A stretch of DNA of 64,000 nt from Prevotella sp. Its GTDB lineage: Bacteria; Bacteroidota; Bacteroidia; Bacteroidales; Bacteroidaceae. A model generated the notes under the pieces. The model did no database searches. It saw only the letters and a program-made list of their open reading frames with translations, and was not told where the DNA came from. Below are positions 47,114-56,690 of this stretch, piece after piece. Location: contig SUYI01000003.1 of assembly GCA_015060485.1 (NCBI GenBank), positions 1 to 64,000 on the forward strand, read 5' to 3'. A program made the translations under genes and the position numbers. The number at the start of each line of letters is the position of its first letter. The first letter of the stretch is position 1.

Positions 47114-47590
47114 ATGTTTGAAATCGAACGGAAATTTCTGGTTCTGGACGACTCCTATAAGGCGTTGTCCTGTGGTCATAGTCACATCCGACAGGGGTAT
47201 ATCTGCAGCGAGCGGGGGCGTACGGTACGCATACGAATTCGTGACAACCAAGCCTTTATCACCATCAAAGGCCCCAGCATCGATGGTGGCCTGTCGCGCT
47301 ATGAATTCGAGCAGGAGATACCGCTTGCCGATGCAGAGCAGTTGATGACGCTCTGCGAACCGGGCATCATCGATAAGACGCGCTGGCTGGTGAAAAGCGG
47401 CGAACACACCTTCGAAGTCGACGAATTTCATGGCGATAACGCCCCCCTGGTAATGGCGGAAGTGGAACTAAAATCGACAGCCGACGAACCAAAAATCCCC
47501 CATTTCATCGGGAAAGAGGTCACTGGCGATCGCCGTTACTATAATTCCCAACTCCGCCAGCATCCTTATTCTTCTTGGGAATCCCGATAG
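47114..47590 (+). CDS. CYTH-domain protein (triphosphate tunnel fold)
   Basis: 158 residues. The ExExK signature is at the N-terminus (FEIERKFLVLDD). Further basic and acidic tunnel residues follow in VRIRIRDNQAFITIKG, YEFEQEIPLADAEQL and EVDEFHGDNAPLVMAEVEL. Bacterial members of this length are triphosphatases, tripolyphosphate hydrolases or class IV adenylate cyclases; the exact activity cannot be decided here. It starts right after repeat element F and is the last housekeeping gene before the fimbrial promoter region. Confidence 0.88.
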   Translation: MFEIERKFLVLDDSYKALSCGHSHIRQGYICSERGRTVRIRIRDNQAFITIKGPSIDGGLSRYEFEQEIPLADAEQLMTLCEPGIIDKTRWLVKSGEHTFEVDEFHGDNAPLVMAEVELKSTADEPKIPHFIGKEVTGDRRYYNSQLRQHPYSSWESR

Positions 47591-47718
47591 GGTGTGCTTC
47601 ATAGAAGCCTTCTTCTTATTAGTTGAAGGTGTAAATGGTTGGGTGTTTTATTTGTCCCTTTTTTCTGACAAATTATTCTTTGTTAACCTTTTTTCTCCGC
47701 TGTTTTCACTACAAGACT

Positions 47719-47734
47719 CTTGATTTAAATCAAG
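47719..47734. promoter_or_regulatory. FNR/CRP-type palindrome upstream of the fimbrial operon
   Basis: CTTGATTTAAATCAAG, a perfect 16-bp palindrome containing the FNR consensus TTGATnnnnATCAA. Its centre is about 82 bp upstream of the predicted start of transcription, a position suited to activation. Confidence 0.5.
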
Positions 47735-47759
47735 AAATTAAAGGTTTTTTGCACTTTAT

Positions 47760-47767
47760 GGGGGGGG
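47760..47767 (+). promoter_or_regulatory. Run of eight G residues in the fimbrial promoter
   Basis: G8 lies 27 bp upstream of the -7 box and next to the expected -33 position. Such homopolymers change length by slippage and can switch promoters on and off. Confidence 0.55.
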
Positions 47768-47794
47768 TAATGTGGTAGATATTAGTAATTTTCA

Positions 47795-47802
47795 TAATTT
47801 TG
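47795..47802 (+). promoter_or_regulatory. -7 box of the fimbrial operon
   Basis: TAATTTTG followed by C, 33 bp before the ATG at 47836. No good TTTG is present at -33; the G tract lies beside that position instead. Confidence 0.6.
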
Positions 47803-47835
47803 CCATTGGACTTTCTTTATTAAACGCGCGCGTAT

Positions 47836-49383
47836 ATGAATAGGATTGTGGTAAAGCATAACTTGTTAATTATTTTGCTGCTTTTGCTTGTTTCAAAAGT
47901 GGCAGCTCAAAACGTGTCGCTTAGCAACAATCTGTTGTATGATGTCTGGCTGACTCCCAATCTGACTGTAGGTATCAGTGCCGGACAGCATTGGTCGGTA
48001 GCATTGACGGCCGGATATCGGCCTTGGCCCACCAGCGACGAGACATCACGCAAGTGGCGTCACCTCCTCCTCTCTCCTGAACTGCGCTATTGGACGGACT
48101 CCGTCAGTGTCCGTCATTTCTTTGGGGCAAATGTCATTTACAGTCATTTCAATGTGGCTGGCATCCGCTTCCCCTTTGGGCTATATCCCGATGTTCGTAA
48201 CGAACGTCGCCAGGGCGACTTGGTTGCCTTGGGTGCTTTCTATGGTTACTCCTTGCCTTTGGGCCGTCACTGGAATCTCGAGGCTTTGATAGGAGCCGCC
48301 GTGGGTTACGCCAAGTACGACCGTTATGCTTGTGGTCAATGTGGTTCAAAGATTTCTGATGAATCGAAGATTTTCCTGATGCCGCAGGCTGCTATCAATA
48401 TCGTCTACAACATTCCAGGGCGTCCGCGTAAGCAGCCAGTAGTGGTTCCTGTTGAACCGGTGGTTGTTCCTGAGCCTGTTGTTGAGGAAACAAAGCCTTT
48501 TGTTTTTGTTCCTGCCATCCATGCCGTTCCCGACTTCACCGGTCGTGCAGGGCAGTTGCAGCGTGATAATCCCGTGCTGGCACATGTCTCGCAGTATAAG
48601 CCTTACGACCGTACCCGCATCCTCCGCAAGGAGAAGGGTGCGCTCTATGTGCATTTCGACCAGGGCAAGTCGGTGCTGCATGCCGACTATCGCGACAATG
48701 CCCCGACGTTGGAGCGCATCGTCGACATCACCCGTCAGATTATGGCCGACACCACGAGCAGTGTGAAGAAGATACAGATCATCGGTCTCGCCTCCATCGA
48801 GGGCGGTATTGCTGCCAACGAGCAGTTGGCCAAGAACCGTGCCTTGGCTTTGCAGCGCTATCTGCAACAGCAGGTCGTGGCGTCCGACACGCTGTTCGAT
48901 ACCATTGGCGGCGGCGAGGCGTGGGCTGAGTTCCGTGACCAGCTCGTGGATGAAGTTGCGACAGAGTCACAACACACTGTGGCTTTGCAACAAGCACTTG
49001 CTGTCATCGATGGTGAAAACGATCTGGACCAGCGCGAGCGCAAACTGCGCCAGTTGGACAAAGGGCGTACGTGGCAGTATCTGAAGGAAAACATTCTGAA
49101 AGACCAGCGTAATTCTGGTTATATCCGCATCTATTATGACTATGTGCCCGACACAGCTGCCAAGACTATCAACCGCGCCAGCGAGCTGATAGCCCAGGGC
49201 AAGTATGCTGAGGCACTTACCCTCTTGAACAGTGTACGCTCCGACGAGCGTGCCCAGAATGCCTTGGGTGTTGCCCTCTGGCAGACCGGCCAGCAGCAGG
49301 AGGCCCTCCGCTGCTTCCGCCGTGCCGCCCAGCAAGGCAATGCTGATGCCCGAGAGAACCTCCGACAGTTAGAGAACCGATAA
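47836..49383 (+). CDS. DUF3575/OmpA-like outer membrane protein heading the fimbrial operon
   Basis: 515 residues: a signal peptide (KHNLLIILLLLLVSKVAAQ), a DUF3575-type small beta-barrel (NNLLYDVWLTPNLTVGISAG, LSPELRYWTDSVSVRHFFGA), a Pro/Val linker (about 195-220), an OmpA-like C-terminal segment (IQIIGLASIEGGIAANEQLA, KNRALALQRYLQQQV), and at the very end TPR/Sel1-like helices. DUF3575 proteins commonly precede fimbrillin genes in Bacteroidales, where they are thought to help place or anchor the pilus in the outer membrane. It is followed by the first fimbrillin 40 bp later. Confidence 0.8.
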   Translation: MNRIVVKHNLLIILLLLLVSKVAAQNVSLSNNLLYDVWLTPNLTVGISAGQHWSVALTAGYRPWPTSDETSRKWRHLLLSPELRYWTDSVSVRHFFGANVIYSHFNVAGIRFPFGLYPDVRNERRQGDLVALGAFYGYSLPLGRHWNLEALIGAAVGYAKYDRYACGQCGSKISDESKIFLMPQAAINIVYNIPGRPRKQPVVVPVEPVVVPEPVVEETKPFVFVPAIHAVPDFTGRAGQLQRDNPVLAHVSQYKPYDRTRILRKEKGALYVHFDQGKSVLHADYRDNAPTLERIVDITRQIMADTTSSVKKIQIIGLASIEGGIAANEQLAKNRALALQRYLQQQVVASDTLFDTIGGGEAWAEFRDQLVDEVATESQHTVALQQALAVIDGENDLDQRERKLRQLDKGRTWQYLKENILKDQRNSGYIRIYYDYVPDTAAKTINRASELIAQGKYAEALTLLNSVRSDERAQNALGVALWQTGQQQEALRCFRRAAQQGNADARENLRQLENR

Positions 49384-49423
49384 TGAAACAACGAAGTAAA
49401 AAGAAAATTAAATAAATGTAATT

Positions 49424-51343
49424 ATGAATATGAAAAAGTATTTATTCATGTTAGCAATGTTCTTTGGAACATGCTTAGGCTTCACGGCTTGCAGCAGTGA
49501 AGAGGATGCGGCATTAAATGCTGAGCAGGAGCGCGGTGTGGTCAAGACGCAGTTCACCATCTCGTTCCCCACGAAGATGGCTGCCGGTACTCGCCAGTCA
49601 ATAACCGTTGTTCAGGGACAGGCAACACCAACGTTCCGTGGAATTAACAGTATCATTTTAAGACCATTTACTGATTTTAAAACAGAGGTGACATCAGGAA
49701 CAGCTTTATCAAGTTCTTTATCTATTAGTGGCATTGCGAATAATGGTCTGTTTACTACTAATAATTCTCACCTGTATCAAGATGTTGAAGTACCTATAGG
49801 CACAAGGTCCTTCTTATTTTATGGGACAGCTATAGCAAGTGAAAAAGCAGGTGTGACGCCCAATGCATTGAATGGCTCGTTGACAGCAAACACGATAACA
49901 CCAACTAATACTTTGGCAGATATCTCGTATACTCCAACTTCCATTTATAATGAAAGAGATGATGAGAATAAATTAGAAGTACCTGCGTATGGTCAGGTCA
50001 TTGCTGATTATTTAACTGCAATAGCAAATGCTCAAGTAACTGCTACTGATGCTACAACAAGCTGGGCGAATTCTAAAGAACTCGGCACGCTCTATACAGA
50101 GTTTATTGAAATGAAAGCGGGCTCATGGACCAGCGTAAAGGCAGCCATTCAGGCACTTTATACTACGGTTTACTCACGCACAGAAGCTGTTGCCGGAAAG
50201 ATTCGCGACGCAATACTTGCAAATTATACGGTAGATGACACCAGTAAACCTCTTGCCACAGACAACGCAGGAACAGGAGGCGCTTCTACAGGAGTGCTGG
50301 CTTTTACTGATTTAAAGAATGATTATGGTCAGTATCCAGCAAACATTGGTTTGCCTGACGGTGCTGCTTATGTGAAGTGGGACACTACAGACAAAAAATT
50401 TAAGGTGCTTACCAGTTCAAGCCCTGCGACACCAGATAACGGTGGAATGAATTTCTCGTCATTGAACCAATATGCTTTTCCTGCTTCACTCTATTATAAT
50501 GGGTTAAGTAATATCAAGACCTCCGAAACCTCTAAGAAAGATGAATATAAAAATGATGTAACCTGGGAAGCAATTCTTAATAAATATACAGATGACGCAG
50601 GTGTGGTATCTTCTAAGACTCGTTCTATAGCCATCATAGACCCTGTGCAGTATGCTGTCGGACGTTTGGATGTTGCCGTACAAAGTACTGCTACTTTGAA
50701 GGATAATGAAAAAAAGGATATTACCGTAGGTGAAAATTTCCCCATTACTGGTATTTTAGTGGGTAATCAGAAAGCCGTGAACTTCAAGTTTGAAACGACT
50801 CCTACAGTTGCAGCGACATCAGCCTCTGATATCTTTACTGTTTATGACAGCCAGATTCCTACAACAGAGAGCACTATAACTAAAACATGCCGGATGTATG
50901 GCGGTACAATTGATGAGTCTAATTTTAACCAGTATTGTACGCATACTTTGGTTTTGGAAACAGCTGATTGTAGTGCTGATGACGATCTAAATAATGTTGC
51001 AATCGCTGTCGAGTTTACAAATAATACTACTGTTACAATTGTCGGGAAAGACAAGAAACTGATTTATCCGGGAACAAAGTTCTATTTGGTGGGTACGTTG
51101 CAGCCTTACAAAAATACATCGGTTAAATATCAAGCATCTCACCTGCCTACAGGCAAGACAACGAACGATGTTATTAATAGAGCTTTCGTACAGGACTATA
51201 CCACAAAGGTTACGTTCAATGTTAAGAGTTTGGAAAATGCCTATAATGTAGTGCCTGATCTGCGCAATCCACATTTGGAAATTGGCCTCTCTGTAGATTT
51301 GACTTGGGTATCTGGTATTACACAGACAATTGATATCCAGTAA
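49424..51343 (+). CDS. Mfa1-like fimbrillin lipoprotein 1
   Basis: 639 residues. The lipoprotein signal ends in LGFTAC. An N-terminal fimbrillin domain follows (VKTQFTISFPTKMAAGTRQS, FRGINSIILRPF, GTRSFLFYGTA), then a long variable middle and a C-terminal Mfa1-type sandwich ending SLENAYNVVPDLRNPHLEIG and SVDLTW. Type V pilins are exported as lipoproteins and polymerise after an Arg-directed protease removes the N-terminal strand; the Arg in GTRQS is a candidate site, by inference. Start at 49424 or the second ATG at 49430. The body is clearly more AT-rich than the first 70 codons and than the neighbouring fimbrillin. Confidence 0.85.
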   Translation: MNMKKYLFMLAMFFGTCLGFTACSSEEDAALNAEQERGVVKTQFTISFPTKMAAGTRQSITVVQGQATPTFRGINSIILRPFTDFKTEVTSGTALSSSLSISGIANNGLFTTNNSHLYQDVEVPIGTRSFLFYGTAIASEKAGVTPNALNGSLTANTITPTNTLADISYTPTSIYNERDDENKLEVPAYGQVIADYLTAIANAQVTATDATTSWANSKELGTLYTEFIEMKAGSWTSVKAAIQALYTTVYSRTEAVAGKIRDAILANYTVDDTSKPLATDNAGTGGASTGVLAFTDLKNDYGQYPANIGLPDGAAYVKWDTTDKKFKVLTSSSPATPDNGGMNFSSLNQYAFPASLYYNGLSNIKTSETSKKDEYKNDVTWEAILNKYTDDAGVVSSKTRSIAIIDPVQYAVGRLDVAVQSTATLKDNEKKDITVGENFPITGILVGNQKAVNFKFETTPTVAATSASDIFTVYDSQIPTTESTITKTCRMYGGTIDESNFNQYCTHTLVLETADCSADDDLNNVAIAVEFTNNTTVTIVGKDKKLIYPGTKFYLVGTLQPYKNTSVKYQASHLPTGKTTNDVINRAFVQDYTTKVTFNVKSLENAYNVVPDLRNPHLEIGLSVDLTWVSGITQTIDIQ

Positions 51344-51408
51344 CTTTTCCATAGGTAACGAAAAATATTTTATGGCTTAGAAAAATAGAAACATAATAGC
51401 GCTATAAT

Positions 51409-53658
51409 ATGAAAAAGAAAATGTTATTTGCCTTGCATGGTGCGATAGCACTTGCGGCATTAGGATTCACCGCCTGCTCGTCGACTGACGACGCAGTGGT
51501 TAACAATCCTAACTACAATCCAGAGACTGGCGAGGTTCAAACCAGTTTTGTGTTTAATGTGTCAACGAGTAATACGCCCAGTGCTACTACTCGTATGACG
51601 GCCTATGACACTCAGGCTAATGTGGTAGATGCGTATGGCTTCCGTGGAATTACGAATTCCGAGATTCTGACCTTCAAACAGATGTCAGGCAGTGCGCTGA
51701 ACGATGGGAAGGCAATGGCTACAGCTGCTACAGCAGAGAAGATTTATCCTTTCGGAACCATTATCGGTGCCAACAAGCTTGACCCGACCTACGGCGAAGC
51801 TGGCGGCAGCGTGACGAAGTCACACCGCGTGATAGAGCTCAGCCTGCCTACCGAGACCAACACCATCTTGTTCTACGGCAAAGCCATCAAGGACAAAAAC
51901 AACAACGCGCAGGGCAAGGTGACGTGGAACATCGACCAGAACCTTGCAAACACCTCGATCTCTATGTGCAAGATTGTTCCTGAGGAAGTTGAAGTCGACG
52001 AACCGTATATTTACCAAGCTGCACTCTTGCAGTATGAGGTACTGATAGCCCAGGTGCTGACAGAAATAGTCAACAGCGGCATTAAGAAGGGTGAGACCAT
52101 CACCTTTGGCACCGAGTCCTATGTGATGCCCAGTGATTTGGCATGGTCAGACTACGTCAATGTGTCATCAGACAAACAGTTGTCTATAAGGACTATTTCG
52201 CCACTGGATGCTACCCATACGTTATCTGCTCTAGGCGAAATCCTGGCCAGGAATTTTGTGACGTTGAATACCATCTATAGCAGCGAGTTGCGTGCAGGTG
52301 CCGGTGATGCTGTTGCTTATATGATGAAAGACCTGATGGTGGCTGTCAACAGTGTGGCCAATGCTACTCCCATCTCTATGGACGAATGCATTAGCCAGGC
52401 AGTTGCCAACGCCATCAAGGTCAATGTGGAAAAGTATTTCGATGCAGACAATGAATACGAATGGAAGTCGGCAGCAACCGTCAAGGAACTGTGCACGACA
52501 CTTGTATCCAGTCAGAAAGACAAGGTTGAAGACACCAGCGACCTGAATGAGTTCCCCAGAAACTTCAACCTGCCCAGCGGTTCTGTTCTCCTGCAGTTTG
52601 ACATAGAGGAAAAAGCCGACAAAACAGGCTATACCTTCACCTATAATTATAGGGGTACGGTAGACACTTATGCCATGGGCGGATCGACGTCAGCCACCGA
52701 TGCCTTCAATCCGATGAACTACGTCTATCCGGCAGAGCTCTGCTATTTCGGCAACAGCCCCATCCGTGTGTCTGACGACACGAAGGTGCCCAATGACTTC
52801 CCCGATGGTGTTGCCGACTGGGAAGATGGTACAAAATGGACTGGCTGGACATCCGGAAGCCACGTGTTTTCTACCACCCGCAGTGTAGCCATGCAGTATA
52901 ACATCAATTACGGTACGGCACTGCTGGCAACCACCGTACATTACGGTGCCAGTAAGCTTCAGGACAACAATGCCAGTATTCAGTTCCAGCGTCTGGGTGT
53001 TACCGAAGAGAACAACACCATCGACGTCACAGGCAATGACACGCACTTCCAGCTGACGGGCATCCTCGTCGGCGGCCAAGAGCCTGAAGTGGGATGGAAC
53101 TATCTCGCCAAGTCTGCAACACCGGGCTTCGGCCACATGGTATACGACAATGTGGGATATGTCAACATTCCAAAGGTTGAAGAGGGAGCCTCTATCGGCG
53201 AGAACTCGCAGACCTGCTACACCCTGCTGTGGGACAACTGGCAGCAGGACCTGCTGAACCAGAAGCAGCGCGACGTCTATGTCGCCCTGGAGTTCAAGAA
53301 CAACTCTGCCGGTTTCTGGGGTGAGAACAATTTCATTCGCAACGGTTCTGTATTCTACATCGTAGGTAAGCTTGACCCCGATGCAGGCCATAGCACAACC
53401 GACTACAGCGACGGCATCACATGGCCTACCAATCAGGCTCTTCCGCCTTATAATGATGATGGAAGCACCATCAAGCAGCGCCGTGTGTTCATCCAGGACT
53501 TCATGACCACCGCCAACTTCGTCATTGGTCCCACCTCGCTGCAGCATGCACTGGTGACCGTACCCGACCTGCGCTCTGGTCAGATTTCTCTCGGTCTTTC
53601 CGTCGACCTGAAGTGGCAGACGGGCCTTGTCTTCAACGACATCATTCTGGGAGAGTAA
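51409..53658 (+). CDS. Mfa1-like fimbrillin lipoprotein 2
   Basis: 749 residues. The lipoprotein signal ends in ALGFTAC, followed by the same fimbrillin layout as the previous gene (VQTSFVFNVSTSNTPSATTR, YGFRGITNSEILTFKQM, NTILFYGKA) and a matching C-terminus (SLQHALVTVPDLRSGQISLG, SVDLKW). It is about 110 residues longer than fimbrillin 1 because of a larger middle region. The two paralogues may be major and accessory subunits or alternative antigenic forms. Base composition is closer to the genome average than in fimbrillin 1. It follows by 65 bp and is in the same operon. Confidence 0.85.
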   Translation: MKKKMLFALHGAIALAALGFTACSSTDDAVVNNPNYNPETGEVQTSFVFNVSTSNTPSATTRMTAYDTQANVVDAYGFRGITNSEILTFKQMSGSALNDGKAMATAATAEKIYPFGTIIGANKLDPTYGEAGGSVTKSHRVIELSLPTETNTILFYGKAIKDKNNNAQGKVTWNIDQNLANTSISMCKIVPEEVEVDEPYIYQAALLQYEVLIAQVLTEIVNSGIKKGETITFGTESYVMPSDLAWSDYVNVSSDKQLSIRTISPLDATHTLSALGEILARNFVTLNTIYSSELRAGAGDAVAYMMKDLMVAVNSVANATPISMDECISQAVANAIKVNVEKYFDADNEYEWKSAATVKELCTTLVSSQKDKVEDTSDLNEFPRNFNLPSGSVLLQFDIEEKADKTGYTFTYNYRGTVDTYAMGGSTSATDAFNPMNYVYPAELCYFGNSPIRVSDDTKVPNDFPDGVADWEDGTKWTGWTSGSHVFSTTRSVAMQYNINYGTALLATTVHYGASKLQDNNASIQFQRLGVTEENNTIDVTGNDTHFQLTGILVGGQEPEVGWNYLAKSATPGFGHMVYDNVGYVNIPKVEEGASIGENSQTCYTLLWDNWQQDLLNQKQRDVYVALEFKNNSAGFWGENNFIRNGSVFYIVGKLDPDAGHSTTDYSDGITWPTNQALPPYNDDGSTIKQRRVFIQDFMTTANFVIGPTSLQHALVTVPDLRSGQISLGLSVDLKWQTGLVFNDIILGE

Positions 53659-53666
53659 ATATATAA

Positions 53667-53827
53667 ATGAGTAATGAGCAATGGGAAATATTAAATGAGT
53701 AATTAGGAATGAAAAAGTCGATAACATATTGGCATACGAATGAAAAGGGAACTGCTCGCAAGCGCAGCATCATTTCTCATTTCTTCATTTTCATTTCTTA
53801 TTGCTCATTCCTCATGGCTCATTTGGC
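53667..53827. repeat. Mirrored repeat element G, running into the anchor gene
   Basis: It opens AAATGAGTAATGAGCAATGG and closes GCTCATTCCTCATGGCTCAT followed by TTGG. The arms are more diverged (TGAGCAATG words) than in elements C-F, but the AAATGAG/CTCATTT ends are kept. The right arm codes the signal peptide of the Mfa2-like protein. Confidence 0.6.
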
Positions 53828-54866
53828 ACTCTGTGCCTCCTGTTCCACCATAGACGACGACTTGTCGCAGTGCGGCAACGACTACGAGCTGGACTACGAG
53901 CTGCGTCTGGTGACCAATATGACCACCGAGCTGAAGACCCAGCTGACCACCGAGACCGAGCTGAACCTGGCCCAGGCCCTGCGCACCCATCTGTCGGATG
54001 TCTTTACCGACTTTGCCCACGATGTCGACCTGTCGTTCTACGACACGCAGGGCGACTCACTGCGACTACAGCACGACGAGCACATCATGGATGCCAACCA
54101 GGCCAGCTACACGCTCTATCTACCCATGCGACAGTATATGCACCTGGCAGTAGCTAACATTGTCAACAATCCGCTGGTCAGTCTGACCAACGACGAGCGC
54201 TGTCATCAGTCTAAATTGTTGCAGAGTCCCTCCTTGTCGAAAGCCCCTGTGCTTCGCAGCGAGTCGGGCGATGTGATTCAGAGCCATACTACAGGTATCT
54301 TCACCGCTCGCCAGCCTATGGAAGTGCTGGAAGGCGTCGACCAGCAGTTTAATGTCCACCTCTTCATGGTCAACTGTGCGGCAGCCCTTGTGGTCGATAC
54401 CCTTGGTAGCGGCATCCGTGAAATGAGGGTGTATGCAACAGGTTTTGCTACGGGTTTCAACATTGCCGACAGTGCCTTTATCTATAGCGCCAATCCTCCT
54501 ATGGTCGTGGCCAATCCAGTGAAGGCACAGAACGATAGCGAGGTGGCTTTCTGCACGGTGAACTTCCCGTCGCGCGAGCCAGAGCCGACAGATGCTTCCA
54601 CCCGTGTGGTTATCGAGACGACCGATCCTTTCGTTGGACCGACTTCCGACAAGAGCCTTTGGGAGTTCCGCATCTATACCATTACCCACGATGGCACGAC
54701 AACGGAGAGTGTTCTCTACATCCGACGTCCCCTGCGTGCTGGTCAGCTCATGATTATCAAGGTCAAGGCACGTCCTGATGGTTCCGTCACCACGGGGGAC
54801 CCGACGGTAGGTGTCAGCGTCACCCTCAACTGGAACGACGGCGGACATCACGAATGGGAATTATAA
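53709..54866 (+). CDS. Mfa2/FimB-family fimbrial anchor lipoprotein
   Basis: 385 residues. The lipobox is LCASC (residue about 45), followed by the Mfa2/FimB core: DYELRLVTNMTTELKTQL, LSDVFTDFAHDVDLSFYDTQ, ASYTLYLPMRQYMHLAVANI and FTARQPMEVLEG. In Porphyromonas such proteins anchor the pilus base in the outer membrane and limit its length. The hydrophobic region HFFIFISYCSFLMAHLALCA is encoded by the right arm of a mirrored repeat, which gives an unusually long and odd N-region. An ATG at 53814 (MAHLALCASC) is a poor alternative because it leaves almost no signal peptide. It sits between fimbrillins 2 and 3. Confidence 0.85.
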   Translation: MKKSITYWHTNEKGTARKRSIISHFFIFISYCSFLMAHLALCASCSTIDDDLSQCGNDYELDYELRLVTNMTTELKTQLTTETELNLAQALRTHLSDVFTDFAHDVDLSFYDTQGDSLRLQHDEHIMDANQASYTLYLPMRQYMHLAVANIVNNPLVSLTNDERCHQSKLLQSPSLSKAPVLRSESGDVIQSHTTGIFTARQPMEVLEGVDQQFNVHLFMVNCAAALVVDTLGSGIREMRVYATGFATGFNIADSAFIYSANPPMVVANPVKAQNDSEVAFCTVNFPSREPEPTDASTRVVIETTDPFVGPTSDKSLWEFRIYTITHDGTTTESVLYIRRPLRAGQLMIIKVKARPDGSVTTGDPTVGVSVTLNWNDGGHHEWEL

Positions 54867-54876
54867 CCCGACAAAG

Positions 54877-56673
54877 ATGAGCATATTGAGAAGGAAATAT
54901 TTTTTATATATAATAGGTACGCGCGTAGCAGCACTGCTGGCACTCTGTAGCCTGTGCTGCTGCACCGACACCGACAGCCCCGTCTCGCCCTCCACTCCGG
55001 AGCCCACTCCTGTGGATGGCAAAGTCGCCGTCGAACTGGCTCTGTGCGTATCTCCTTCCCAACAAGCTACCACCCGCCAGCCGGCATCTTCTTCCCAAGA
55101 CGTTACGCAGCTGTTTGGCACCTATCGTGATATTCAAGACCTGAAAATTATTCCATTTTCTGTGACACCAGTCGAATTGGCAAGCACGCCTACAGAAGGT
55201 TCTGTTACAGGACTGAGTAAAATTTCTGGCTACAACTATTTTACAGACAACACTATCGAGCTATACATCGGCACTCGTGGCTTCCTTTGCTATGGGCGCG
55301 CCATTCCGTTCTATGTAAATACTGCTAATCCTGCAGCCAGTGATTATTTCAAGAATGGTGCCATTGTAGCCACCTTCCCTGATGACAATAAGCCTAATGG
55401 CGTCGAGTTTAAGTTAAAGCCTATTGTTGATGATCATACGGATTATTCGAATGCAGAAAAATTAGCTAATTATCTGAATAACATTATCCTTGATGAAGGG
55501 TGGACTGTTAGCGAACAGTTTCAAAATATTCGTGCCTCCTTTGTCAATACAACTAAAGATAAGTTTACGGTAGCTAATGACAATCTTATCGCTGGCTCTG
55601 AGGCCAATGTGAGAGCAAAGGCTCAGGCTTTGAAGACCTTACTGAATAGTCTGACAGCCTTGACAACTGGTGAAGAGAATAGCAGAACTACGATTCTTGC
55701 AAAAATAGATGATACTGCCGAGACTTATGCCACAACGGGTTCATATCCTGCTGATATCAACCTTCCTGATGGTGCAGCAGCATTGAAATGGACTGGCACA
55801 GGCTTTGTGGTATTAAAAGAAAGTACCACTGCTACCCCCATGAGTAATCATTCTCGTTTTGCCTATCCTGCTGAGTTGTACTATTATACGAACAGTGCTA
55901 TCAAGACGGCTACGACCAGCAAGAAGGAAATCTATGAACCTGAGGGAACTACTTGGCCAACAATCATAAACAGCTATGGCGAGACCGACAACGATGTTGT
56001 GGCATCAACAACCCGCTCTGTTGCTATTGAGACCCCGTTGAATTATGGCGTCAGTTGTCTGGTGACGAACATCAAGGCAGTTGCCGCCTCATTGAAAGAC
56101 TACGATGAAACCCCCGTTGACTTGATAGAAGAAGGTAATGATGTCTTTCCTTTGACGGGCATAATGATTGGCGGACAGTTTCCACAGCGTTTTGACTTCA
56201 CGCCGAAAGACGTAAAAGACGAGCAGATTATCTATGACAACCAAATACCTGCTGGCGTAACGCTGAAGTATTTCGATCCGGAGTCAACAGAAACTCCCAA
56301 GCCTGCTCCAACTCCTGTCTATACGCTGGTCTTCCAGTCGAAGGACGAGAAACCCATCGACATTGTACTCGAGTTCAAGAACAATAGTGGTACAGCATTT
56401 ACAGGCTACGAAGGTGGTATAGTATATCCCGGCACCAAGTTCTATCTGATAGGTCAGGCATGGCCTTTCATGGAAGAAGCTGAAGACTACAAGCATCGCG
56501 TGTTCACGCAGGACCACAAAACGGAACTGACATTACAGATTGAGAGTCTGAAAAACGCTTACAACGTTATTCCTAATTTGAAGACTGCCCAATACTCCAT
56601 CAAGGTGGTAAATGTAGCAGTAAAGCAGTGGTCGTCACAGGGCTCAGAATCCCGTGAATTATATAACTGGTAA
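54877..56673 (+). CDS. Mfa1-like fimbrillin lipoprotein 3
   Basis: About 598 residues starting at the ATG 10 bp after the anchor gene; an in-frame codon at 54811 lies inside that gene and is not needed. The signal is RRKYFLYIIGTRVAALLALC with the lipid Cys in the SLCCC cluster. The pattern then follows the other fimbrillins: KVAVELALCVSPSQQATTRQ, FGTYRDIQDLKIIPFSV, GTRGFLCYGRA, and a C-terminal SLKNAYNVIPNLKTAQYSIK. The first 80 codons are GC-rich and the rest AT-rich, like fimbrillin 1. A probable accessory or tip subunit. Confidence 0.82.
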   Translation: MSILRRKYFLYIIGTRVAALLALCSLCCCTDTDSPVSPSTPEPTPVDGKVAVELALCVSPSQQATTRQPASSSQDVTQLFGTYRDIQDLKIIPFSVTPVELASTPTEGSVTGLSKISGYNYFTDNTIELYIGTRGFLCYGRAIPFYVNTANPAASDYFKNGAIVATFPDDNKPNGVEFKLKPIVDDHTDYSNAEKLANYLNNIILDEGWTVSEQFQNIRASFVNTTKDKFTVANDNLIAGSEANVRAKAQALKTLLNSLTALTTGEENSRTTILAKIDDTAETYATTGSYPADINLPDGAAALKWTGTGFVVLKESTTATPMSNHSRFAYPAELYYYTNSAIKTATTSKKEIYEPEGTTWPTIINSYGETDNDVVASTTRSVAIETPLNYGVSCLVTNIKAVAASLKDYDETPVDLIEEGNDVFPLTGIMIGGQFPQRFDFTPKDVKDEQIIYDNQIPAGVTLKYFDPESTETPKPAPTPVYTLVFQSKDEKPIDIVLEFKNNSGTAFTGYEGGIVYPGTKFYLIGQAWPFMEEAEDYKHRVFTQDHKTELTLQIESLKNAYNVIPNLKTAQYSIKVVNVAVKQWSSQGSESRELYNW

Positions 56674-56690
56674 AAAAGAGACAATAGAGC

